A stretch of 7,499 nucleotides of DNA. It comes from Lentisphaerota bacterium (lineage in GTDB: Bacteria > Verrucomicrobiota > Kiritimatiellia > RFP12 > UBA1067). The stretch's first letter is position 1. Each line of letters begins with the position of its first letter. The stretch lies in the NCBI GenBank assembly GCA_015061765.1, contig SUVZ01000179.1, positions 1 through 7,499 of the forward strand, read 5' to 3'. The translations under genes were made by a program, and so were the position numbers. A model generated the notes under the pieces. That model did no database searches and was not told where the DNA came from. It worked only from the letters and a program-made list of their open reading frames with translations. Positions 1-6,532 of the stretch are shown here, piece after piece.

Positions 1-896
1 GGGACATAAAGGGCAAGGCGCTCAACCTTCCTGTATGGAAGCTTCTCGGCGGCAAGTGCCGCGAGTGCGTTCCTTGCTACGCCAACTGCTGGTTCGCCGG
101 GGCGAAGGAGCCTGAGGAGTTCGCGGCAAAGGCAACTGCCGCGGTCGAGCTTGGCTTCAAGGGACTCAAGTGGGATCCTTTCGGCAAGAACTACCGTCAG
201 CTTCCGCCGGAAGATTTCAAAAAGGCTTTGCGGTGCGTGGAGAAGGTGAAGGAGGCTACGGACGGCAAAGCGGAGATACTTATAGAATGTCATGGACGTT
301 TCGACCTTCCGACGGCTCTTCGCGTGTGCAATGCGCTGGAGGAATTTGATCCCTATTGGGTGGAAGAGCCGGTCATTCCTGATACGATGCGTGCGCTTGC
401 CGATCTCCGTTCACGCGTCCGTACACCAATCGCCTGCGGTGAACGTCTCTTCACCACTCAGCAGATAATGGATGCCGTCGAGCTTCGCGCGTGCGACTAC
501 CTCCAGCCCGACTCGTCCCACGCCGGCGGACTTACCGGCATGAAGCAGATCGCCGCCATTTGCGACGCCCATCACATATCGTTCTGTGCGCATAATCCGT
601 CTGGACCCGTCGCGAATGCCGTTACGCTTGCGCTTGGTGTTTCCACTCCCGGCTACTGCATCCACGAGACATTGTTCGACGATGTGCCGTGGCGCAAGGA
701 TGTGATCGACGAGGAAGTGAAATTCAAGGATGGGTTCATGTATCCGTCCGACAGACCGGGGCTCGGCATCGAGCTCAATGAAGAGGCCGCCGCCGCGCAT
801 CCGAAAGTCGATCATTGGCTGCGTCACTACGTCGGCACCCTCACCAATGTCCGCCCCGCCGATTCCGTAAGCTACTTTACGATGGGTAAAGAGTAA
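1..896 (+). CDS. Enolase-superfamily sugar-acid dehydratase, galactonate-dehydratase-like (5' truncated)
   Basis: The gene enters from the left edge. The first complete codon is at position 3, leaving 297 visible residues, so roughly 80-100 N-terminal residues (the capping domain) are missing if it has the usual family length of 380-400. The TTG at 228 is an internal codon, because the frame stays open to the edge and matches the family. The visible part is the barrel of a mandelate racemase/galactonate dehydratase-type enzyme. It has the entry motif DIKGKAL, a barrel lysine in GLKWDPF (codon 168-170), an ECHGR motif with histidine at 291-293, the metal-binding EEP (363-371) and GER (Glu at 441-443), the PDSSHAGG strand, and a second histidine in CAHNP (591-593). 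Enzymes of this family use Mg2+ and a general base to dehydrate aldonic or uronic acids to 2-keto-3-deoxy acids. No signal peptide can be judged; the family is cytoplasmic. The first metal ligand is Glu (285-287) where E. coli DgoD has Asp. The exact substrate is unknown. Confidence 0.9.
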   Translation, partial: DIKGKALNLPVWKLLGGKCRECVPCYANCWFAGAKEPEEFAAKATAAVELGFKGLKWDPFGKNYRQLPPEDFKKALRCVEKVKEATDGKAEILIECHGRFDLPTALRVCNALEEFDPYWVEEPVIPDTMRALADLRSRVRTPIACGERLFTTQQIMDAVELRACDYLQPDSSHAGGLTGMKQIAAICDAHHISFCAHNPSGPVANAVTLALGVSTPGYCIHETLFDDVPWRKDVIDEEVKFKDGFMYPSDRPGLGIELNEEAAAAHPKVDHWLRHYVGTLTNVRPADSVSYFTMGKE

Positions 897-930
897 AGAG
901 AAAAGCGCAAAGAGAGAAGTGAAGAGTAAG
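886..930 (+). repeat. Purine-rich imperfect heptamer tandem repeat across stop codon and leader
   Basis: Reading from 886 in steps of seven gives GTAAAGA, GTAAAGA, GAAAAGC, GCAAAGA, GAGAAGT, GAAGAGT and then AAG. The first two units are identical and the rest are degenerate. The TAA stop of the dehydratase (894-896) sits inside unit two. The tract fills almost the whole gap before the phosphoesterase start at 933. There is only one pyrimidine every several bases, so it could act as an unstructured ribosome-loading leader, or it could simply be a low-complexity intergenic tract. Confidence 0.6.
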
Positions 931-932
931 CC

Positions 933-2405
933 ATGATGAGTTCTTTTTCCAGAAGAGATTTTGTGCGCGGCAGTCTGTTTGCGGCGGCATCGTGGGGGTG
1001 TGGGCGTGTTTTTGCAGTCGCGCCCGGTGCGGCGGATTCCGCAGGTGCACGGCTCAAGGTCGGCGTTCTCAGCGACACCCACATTGTGGAGTACGGCAAA
1101 GAGGCTGCCGATGAATTCAAGCGCCCTCATAACGCTAAGACCTTTCTGCGTGCGCTCCAGTCGTTCCGCGACGCAGGCGTGGACGCTGTGCTGATTGCCG
1201 GTGACATTTCGAACGACGGCTTTGATTCTCAGCTGGTCGCTGTCGGTGAGGCATGGCGCAGGGTTTTCCCTGACGATTGCGGAAAGGATGGACGCAAGGT
1301 CGTGAAACTGTTCATCGCCGGCAATCATGATTGGGAGGGTTGGAAATATGGTCGTGTCGGATTGAAGACCTATAAGACCGAGCTTGAGATGAAAAAGCAC
1401 CTTTTGAGTGAACATCTGAATGAAATATGGCAAAAGGCGTTCGACGAGCCGTTTTCTGAGGTTGTGGATAAAGAGGTGAACGGATATAGGTTCATCGGTG
1501 CGCATTGGCCGTTCCACAACAACATCACTCCATATCTGAAACGCGCGGCGGACACATTGCCGAAGGATAAGCCGTTCTTCTATTTCCAGCATCCTCCGCT
1601 AACTCCTCCGTCCAAACAGACGAAAAAGGCCGCTAAGACGGCAGAGAGCTTTCTGGTGTCATACCCCAATGCCATTGCCATCACGGGGCACACCCATTAT
1701 TCGCTGTCGGACGAGAGGTCGATTCTTTATGATTCCTTCACAATGGTGAATGCCGCATCATTGCGGTATATTGCGCCGCCGGACGGACGTGAGAATTCCG
1801 GTCCTATGCGCAATTCTGATTTCAAGCAAATGCCGAAGATTGATACGAAAAGTTCGCGCCATGGTCTCTTGATGACGGTCTATGACGATCGGGTGGTTTT
1901 CGCCAGACGTGAATATGTGGAGAATTCCGTGCTTGCTCCTGACTGGGTGGTGGATTTCTCTGACAGGAAGCGCAATGCCGTGAAGTTGAGGGCAAAATCC
2001 GCAAGACCGCCCAAATTTGCTCCGGATGCCAAGGTATGGCTGACAGATGAAAGGGATGGAGCGGATAGAGCTGGAGGCAGACACCGTCAGATAGGTGTTG
2101 TGTTTGATCAGGCGCAGCCGTCGTCACCTGATTGCGGACGGGTTTTTGACTATCGTGTTGAGGTTAGAATGTCTCAGGGAGGACTTATTAACGAAACTTT
2201 CGCAGTGCGCAGATTTATGGCTACGGGTTTTGCCGATCCCCAGAAAAAAGTTCCGCAGCGTATGGAGTGCGTCTTTGACGCCGGCACCTTGCCGCATGAG
2301 TGCGCATTGGAATTTGTTGTGCAGGCGGCTGACTGCTTCGGCAACCTGTCGGATCCGATATCTACAGGAAAAGTGCGGCTTAAAGGAAAAGTGGTCAGGT
2401 GGTGA
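933..2405 (+). CDS. Tat-exported calcineurin-like metallophosphoesterase with C-terminal beta domain
   Basis: This is a 490-residue protein. The N-terminus carries a twin-arginine signal, SRRDFVRG (residues 6-13), then an Ala-rich hydrophobic stretch and a likely cleavage region before residue 40. This implies export of a folded, metal-loaded enzyme. The calcineurin-like phosphoesterase motifs appear in order: SDTH (D48, H50), GD (D91), GNHDW (N131, H132), H220 in FQHPP, and GHTH (252-255), so the two-metal site looks complete. The family hydrolyses phosphomonoesters or phosphodiesters; the substrate cannot be read from the sequence. From about residue 330 the motifs end, and a beta-rich region follows that contains AADCFGN near the C-terminus, probably an Ig/FnIII-like accessory domain. 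Tandem ATGs at 933 and 936 make the start ambiguous by one codon, and no strong AGGAGG lies upstream, only the GA-rich repeat. Placement among glycosidases suggests it removes phosphate substituents from a glycan, which is an inference. Confidence 0.88.
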   Translation: MMSSFSRRDFVRGSLFAAASWGCGRVFAVAPGAADSAGARLKVGVLSDTHIVEYGKEAADEFKRPHNAKTFLRALQSFRDAGVDAVLIAGDISNDGFDSQLVAVGEAWRRVFPDDCGKDGRKVVKLFIAGNHDWEGWKYGRVGLKTYKTELEMKKHLLSEHLNEIWQKAFDEPFSEVVDKEVNGYRFIGAHWPFHNNITPYLKRAADTLPKDKPFFYFQHPPLTPPSKQTKKAAKTAESFLVSYPNAIAITGHTHYSLSDERSILYDSFTMVNAASLRYIAPPDGRENSGPMRNSDFKQMPKIDTKSSRHGLLMTVYDDRVVFARREYVENSVLAPDWVVDFSDRKRNAVKLRAKSARPPKFAPDAKVWLTDERDGADRAGGRHRQIGVVFDQAQPSSPDCGRVFDYRVEVRMSQGGLINETFAVRRFMATGFADPQKKVPQRMECVFDAGTLPHECALEFVVQAADCFGNLSDPISTGKVRLKGKVVRW

Positions 2406-2418
2406 AACGATACCGACA

Positions 2419-2426
2419 GGAAGGAG
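2419..2426 (+). promoter_or_regulatory. Shine-Dalgarno site that sets the start of the six-hairpin glycosidase-like gene
   Basis: GGAAGGAG lies 5 nt before the ATG at 2432. It supports that start over the in-frame GTG at 2399, which would overlap the phosphoesterase stop and add 11 charged residues ahead of the signal region. Confidence 0.7.
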
Positions 2427-2431
2427 TACGC

Positions 2432-4609
2432 ATGAACAGCAGATGTCTCATGGTGGATTTGACGTCGAAAGCTGATGCTTTTCATGTCTTCAGGCGACTG
2501 GGATGTCTCGTTGCGCTGATATGCTGCCAGTGTGTCGGTGATGTGACCAGCAATGAGAGCGGCACGTATTCGCCGCCCATACTTGCCAACGGCGACATCG
2601 GGATGCTGATCGATTACCGGAACTGCCAGTTTCAGGATGTGCCGTCATATCGCACGATACATTCCGCTGGCGTTGATTTCCTCCCTGGTGTCTACCGCCA
2701 GGCCCGGCGGACAATGGACAGAAATCTCGCTGCGCTTGGAAGGGTGGAGGAGCAGGTTTGCTTGGCGGGCGGTAAACCGTCTTCACCCGTAACATGGAGT
2801 CAGAAGCTTGACATTGACAGGGCTCTTTCGGTAGTGGAAAACATCTACGATGGCGGGGTTCGCATAGAATCCTCGGCATTTGTGACTGCGCATTGTCCGG
2901 TTCTCTGCATCCGGAAGAAATTTGACGGTGAACTGGAGTGCTACTCGTTCGATTACCTGTTCTGCGGCACTGGAACGGTGAGGCGGCTGCCGTATGGAGC
3001 GACGGCGTCATTCGCTCCTGGCGAGATTTTATACGAGTTTGGAGGAATGGAGAAAGGATTTTCCGGGACGATCAGCGTGTTCTGCTCAGCCTCGGACGCG
3101 ACAAGTACGGTTACAGACTCAGGTGTGCGTCTGACATTGCCCCTGCCCAAGGGAACGGTTGATTTCTTTGTGGTGTTCCGCGATTCGCTTGATGACACCC
3201 CCGTCGACATTGAATCGGTGCGCAAGGGCGGACGCAATGCGCTGTTTGCCGCCCATTCTGCTTCCTGGAGGGATTTCTGGAACAGATCATTCGTAGACAT
3301 ACCTGATAAGAAGATTCTTTCGACATGGCGGACGGCTCTATACAACCTGAAGTGCTGGTCGACGAAATGGTCCATACCTGTGGGCATACTTCCAACGCAT
3401 TGGAACGGAGCGTATTTCGGTTTTACGTTCTTCGCGCCCGCCCTGTGTTCGTCAGGGCATATCCCCGAAGCGGTCAAGGTCGCAAAATTCTGGGATTCCA
3501 TCCGTCCTTTTGCCTCTCACCGCGCAGGGAAACCCAGCAGAGACAAGGAAGCCGGATTGCACTACAGTTGGCAGACAATCGAGGACGGTTTGGAACGATC
3601 ACGCGGCGGACGGTGGCTTGACCACTACCTTCATCTTGCAAACATCTCCCGTGAGTGCTGGACTGCATGGCAGTATACGAACGACCGCACGTTGCTCGCA
3701 TCGAATGCATATCCCGTGGTGAAAGGCTGTGCCCGGAGATTCCGTTCCGCCCAGGTGTACGAGCTTAAGGACGGAAGGACGATCATCGGAGCGGTTTGCG
3801 ACCTTGAGCGGTTGCCGTGTCCGGCGAGGAACGCGTTCCTTACGACATGCGGCGCGATATACTGTTTCGAAAAGGCGGCGGAAGGGGCGGCCATTCTCGG
3901 CGTGGACAAGGAGGAGTCCGCCGAATGGCGGCGTCTGGCGGCTGCGCTGAAGCGCGATCTGCCGAAAAACTCCGAAAGGTATCTTGCGCTCGAAGGATAT
4001 GAAGGCACGAGCGTCGCGCTGCTCTCGGGGCTGATGCCGTACAATGTGCTCGACAAGGACGATCCGCTTCAGATTGCGGCGGTCGATCATTTTGAAAAGA
4101 ACGGACTGACCGCCGGCAACATGTACTCCGTGGGAACTCGGATATGCACATGGTACGCGGCGTGGCTTGCGGGCGCTCAGGCCATCTTGGGGGACGGCGA
4201 TGGCGCATACCGCAACATAAAACGCGCAACGGCCAGCGTCGGGCATTTTAACGAGATATTCGAGATCAACGAACCCGCGTACCGGAGTTGCCCATGGTGC
4301 TCTTCGCCTCAGGGAACGTATGTCGAGTCTGTCAACAATATGCTTCTCCAGTGCGAAGGAGACACGATTCTCGTCGCTCCGGCGGTTCCGAAGGAGTGGA
4401 AGGATTTCTCCTTCAGGCTCCGTGCGCATGACGACATGGAGGTTTCGGCGCACTTTTCCGGCGGCAAGGCGGTGTCGCTTTCCGTCGCGACCAGCGCGCG
4501 GCATTCCGGACGGAAAAAATGTTTTGTGCTTCCCGGTGACGGAGGCGTCCGACGCCTATGCGTTGACGGCATGGCGCGGAATCACAGGAAGGATTTAATC
4601 GTAAAGTAA
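2432..4609 (+). CDS. Exported six-hairpin (alpha/alpha toroid) glycosidase-like protein
   Basis: The product is 725 residues from the ATG at 2432, chosen for its ribosome-binding site. The N-terminus is a long n-region ending in FRR, followed by a hydrophobic core (about residues 23-35) rich in cysteine (C25, C31, C32, C34), consistent with a Sec signal peptide or anchor. An N-terminal beta-sandwich region begins with LANGDIGML, which resembles the NG-x-x-G opening of GH65/GH95-type enzymes. The alpha-helical barrel follows from about residue 290, with HWNG (323-326), SWQTIEDGLE (E384, D385, E388 as candidate catalytic acids), GYEGTS and FEINEP (E611, E614). The closing segment GTYVESVNNMLLQ, then VAPAVPKEW and a beta tail, resembles the end of GH95-type proteins. 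The fold call rests on these local resemblances. The specific family and substrate are unresolved, and the GH95-type catalytic aspartate near the C-terminal motif was not found. The gene sits 26 nt after the phosphoesterase, so it is probably co-transcribed and acts outside the cytoplasm. Confidence 0.75.
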   Translation: MNSRCLMVDLTSKADAFHVFRRLGCLVALICCQCVGDVTSNESGTYSPPILANGDIGMLIDYRNCQFQDVPSYRTIHSAGVDFLPGVYRQARRTMDRNLAALGRVEEQVCLAGGKPSSPVTWSQKLDIDRALSVVENIYDGGVRIESSAFVTAHCPVLCIRKKFDGELECYSFDYLFCGTGTVRRLPYGATASFAPGEILYEFGGMEKGFSGTISVFCSASDATSTVTDSGVRLTLPLPKGTVDFFVVFRDSLDDTPVDIESVRKGGRNALFAAHSASWRDFWNRSFVDIPDKKILSTWRTALYNLKCWSTKWSIPVGILPTHWNGAYFGFTFFAPALCSSGHIPEAVKVAKFWDSIRPFASHRAGKPSRDKEAGLHYSWQTIEDGLERSRGGRWLDHYLHLANISRECWTAWQYTNDRTLLASNAYPVVKGCARRFRSAQVYELKDGRTIIGAVCDLERLPCPARNAFLTTCGAIYCFEKAAEGAAILGVDKEESAEWRRLAAALKRDLPKNSERYLALEGYEGTSVALLSGLMPYNVLDKDDPLQIAAVDHFEKNGLTAGNMYSVGTRICTWYAAWLAGAQAILGDGDGAYRNIKRATASVGHFNEIFEINEPAYRSCPWCSSPQGTYVESVNNMLLQCEGDTILVAPAVPKEWKDFSFRLRAHDDMEVSAHFSGGKAVSLSVATSARHSGRKKCFVLPGDGGVRRLCVDGMARNHRKDLIVK

Positions 4610-4613
4610 AAAC

Positions 4614-4619
4614 AAGGAG
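4614..4619 (+). promoter_or_regulatory. Shine-Dalgarno site for the CBM/TIM-barrel gene
   Basis: AAGGAG is followed by an 8-nt spacer to the ATG at 4628. The in-frame GTG at 4619 overlaps this site and is therefore an unlikely start. Confidence 0.7.
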
Positions 4620-4627
4620 TGTGCACA

Positions 4628-6532
4628 ATGAATGTTTTATTCGCATTGTTCGCGGCGATCGTCGTCAACGGGGATTTTGAAAACGGTGCAGGCGCTGACA
4701 TGCCGGGATGGAATTTGGGGAAGTCCGGCCAGAAGGTGTGGCGCATTGAGCCGGGCGCCGGACTGAACGGCAACCGGGGGCTGGTATGGGAAAACTCCGA
4801 TCCCGAACTGTATGTCTACCCGAAACAGGAAGTTAAACTGGAACCGGGCAAGCGCTATCGCATTCAGGCGCAGATATCCACAAGGATCGTCAAGAACCCG
4901 GCTGGATCAAAAGGGGCGGGCGTGTTCATTGAATGGTACGATGGCGACGGCAAGTATCTCGGTTCATGCTATCCGCCTCGTGTGCGGGGAACGACCGACT
5001 GGTCCAGCGTGGACAGTGTGATGAATGCTCCGTTGCCGGGCAATGCCGCCAGGTGCTATGTCGGGGCGTTTGTACGCAAGGGGTCAACCGGATACGCGGC
5101 GTTTGACGAAATATCGGTCACGGAATACAAGGTGAAGCCTCTCGGCGGACTGTTTTCCTCTGTGTATCGCGATGTGGCCGTGGACGGCAAAGTGAAGTTC
5201 TTCGCTCCGTTTTTTGTGTCCACCAATTCGTTCAAGGCTTCGGACTGGAGTGTCGCATTCAGGTACACGGCGGCGGACGGTTCACGGAAAACCGTTCCGT
5301 CCGGTTCGGTCACACCGTCTTTCGTCAGCTTCGAAATTGATGTTGCCGAGCTTGCTATGGGAAGGCAGGACGTTGTGTGTTCGGCGGTTTCGGCTGACGG
5401 CAAGATCAAGGACGAGGCTTCGCTCTCCTTTGAGCGTGCAACCGAACTTCCGGAACGAAAGGTGTATGTTGATGGAAAGCGAAGGGTGATTGTGGACGGC
5501 AGGCCGTTCTTCCCGTTGGGATTGTTTTCGTCCGTGCTGAGACCGCCGGTGGTGAAAGCCTATGCGAAAGGTCCGTTCAACTGCGTCATGCCTTATCATG
5601 CGCCGACGGAAAAGCAGATGGACAATTGCCATGCCAACGGCATCAAGGTGATATACGCCATAAACAAGACATATGCAGGATGGCGGTCTGCGCCAAAAGG
5701 CGTGAAGACCGAGGCCGATGAGATCAAATGGATAGAAAATCGCATGAAGTATGTGAAGGGGCATCCCGCAATGCTCGCGTGGTATCTTGCCGACGAGCTT
5801 GCGGTGTCGTATGTGCCGCGGCTGGCGAAGAGGCGCGAATGGCTTTCAGAGATGGATCCCGACCATCCGACATTCGCCTGCTACAACCGCATCGATCAGC
5901 TTCGCGAATATCTGCCGTCCGTTGATGTGTTCAGCACCGACATCTATCCGGTGCCCCATAAGCCTTTGCGTGAATGTGCCGATAAGTCCGTCGTTACATA
6001 CAACAGTCTGTTCGGATCCCGTTCCATGTGGCAGACTCCGCAGGTGTTTTCGTGGGGGGCGGCCCGCTCCACGGGTGACGGAGGTGGCCGATTCCCCACT
6101 CGACTTGAATTGCGTTCGATGTGCTGGCAGATGGTCGCCGGCGGGGCGAACGGAATTCTGGGGTACTGTCTCCATCACATTATGGATCGCAACACCGGCG
6201 AGCCGATCAAAAACTACTGGGATGATGCCTGCGCGGTGTTTGAGGATTTGAAGAAGTTCTCTCCTGTGTTTCTTTCCGGCGGTGAAGAACCGAAGGTGCT
6301 TGAAGTCCCGCGTTCTCTTGCCGTGCGTACCTTCCGTGAAGGCTGCGATATATGGGTGCTCGTATGCAATCTTGAAAATGCGGTCACGAAAGCGGCTTTC
6401 ACCGTTGATGTCTCGGCAGCCGACGCTGAAGTCGTTTACGGCGGCGGCGTTTCGTATTCCGGCAAGGGCGGATTCAAGACGGATATGCTTCCGCACGATG
6501 TGTGTCTCATTAACCTCAAGGAGGACCGATAA
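4628..6532 (+). CDS. Multidomain secreted glycosidase-like protein: carbohydrate-binding-like module, Ig-like domain, TIM barrel
   Basis: The product is 634 residues from the ATG at 4628. A very short hydrophobic leader (residues 1-13, no Lys or Arg) runs straight into VVNGDFENG, the typical opening of a CBM4/9-like beta-sandwich. That module closes around residue 165 with AAFDEISVTEY. A beta-rich, Ig-like stretch follows to about residue 275. The catalytic-type domain starts at VYVDGKRRVIVDGRPFFPLG, the pattern that commonly introduces TIM-barrel glycosidases of the GH2/GH5/GH42 kind. Inside it, WYLADE (W385, D389, E390) is the best candidate acid/base strand, STDIYP (D438) marks another barrel strand, and the QMVAGGANGILGY stretch resembles late barrel strands. 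A C-terminal beta domain begins around residue 555. Role (inference): binds and cleaves a polysaccharide or oligosaccharide outside the cytoplasm. It lies 18 nt after the six-hairpin gene and shares its reading frame. The nucleophile and the GH family could not be assigned. Confidence 0.78.
   Translation: MNVLFALFAAIVVNGDFENGAGADMPGWNLGKSGQKVWRIEPGAGLNGNRGLVWENSDPELYVYPKQEVKLEPGKRYRIQAQISTRIVKNPAGSKGAGVFIEWYDGDGKYLGSCYPPRVRGTTDWSSVDSVMNAPLPGNAARCYVGAFVRKGSTGYAAFDEISVTEYKVKPLGGLFSSVYRDVAVDGKVKFFAPFFVSTNSFKASDWSVAFRYTAADGSRKTVPSGSVTPSFVSFEIDVAELAMGRQDVVCSAVSADGKIKDEASLSFERATELPERKVYVDGKRRVIVDGRPFFPLGLFSSVLRPPVVKAYAKGPFNCVMPYHAPTEKQMDNCHANGIKVIYAINKTYAGWRSAPKGVKTEADEIKWIENRMKYVKGHPAMLAWYLADELAVSYVPRLAKRREWLSEMDPDHPTFACYNRIDQLREYLPSVDVFSTDIYPVPHKPLRECADKSVVTYNSLFGSRSMWQTPQVFSWGAARSTGDGGGRFPTRLELRSMCWQMVAGGANGILGYCLHHIMDRNTGEPIKNYWDDACAVFEDLKKFSPVFLSGGEEPKVLEVPRSLAVRTFREGCDIWVLVCNLENAVTKAAFTVDVSAADAEVVYGGGVSYSGKGGFKTDMLPHDVCLINLKEDR
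6518..6524 (+). promoter_or_regulatory. Shine-Dalgarno site inside the 3' end of the CBM/TIM-barrel gene
   Basis: AAGGAGG lies 7 nt before the ATG at 6532, within the last codons of the upstream gene. With the TAATG stop/start overlap, it points to translational coupling of the two genes. Confidence 0.75.

Noticed and set aside
933..1010. Lipoprotein signal around the Cys in SWGC of the phosphoesterase
   Set aside because: The residues before the cysteine do not match a lipobox, and the twin-arginine signal with an Ala-rich core explains the N-terminus.
411..1592. Long minus-strand open frame of 393 codons
   Set aside because: It lies opposite two well-supported plus-strand genes with recognisable motifs, crosses their boundary, and its translation shows no coherent domain. 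GC-rich codon bias on the other strand explains it.
2399..2431. GTG 2399 as start of the six-hairpin gene
   Set aside because: It would overlap the phosphoesterase stop and lacks its own ribosome-binding site, whereas the ATG at 2432 has GGAAGGAG at good spacing.
3599..4504. Minus-strand open frame of 301 codons
   Set aside because: It is opposite the six-hairpin protein, is Arg/Pro-rich as expected for a GC-rich shadow frame, and has no motif or ribosome-binding support.
4600..4630. Programmed readthrough joining the six-hairpin and CBM/TIM-barrel genes, which share a reading frame
   Set aside because: A clear Shine-Dalgarno site and ATG follow the stop, and no recoding signal is visible. 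A shared frame is expected by chance one time in three.
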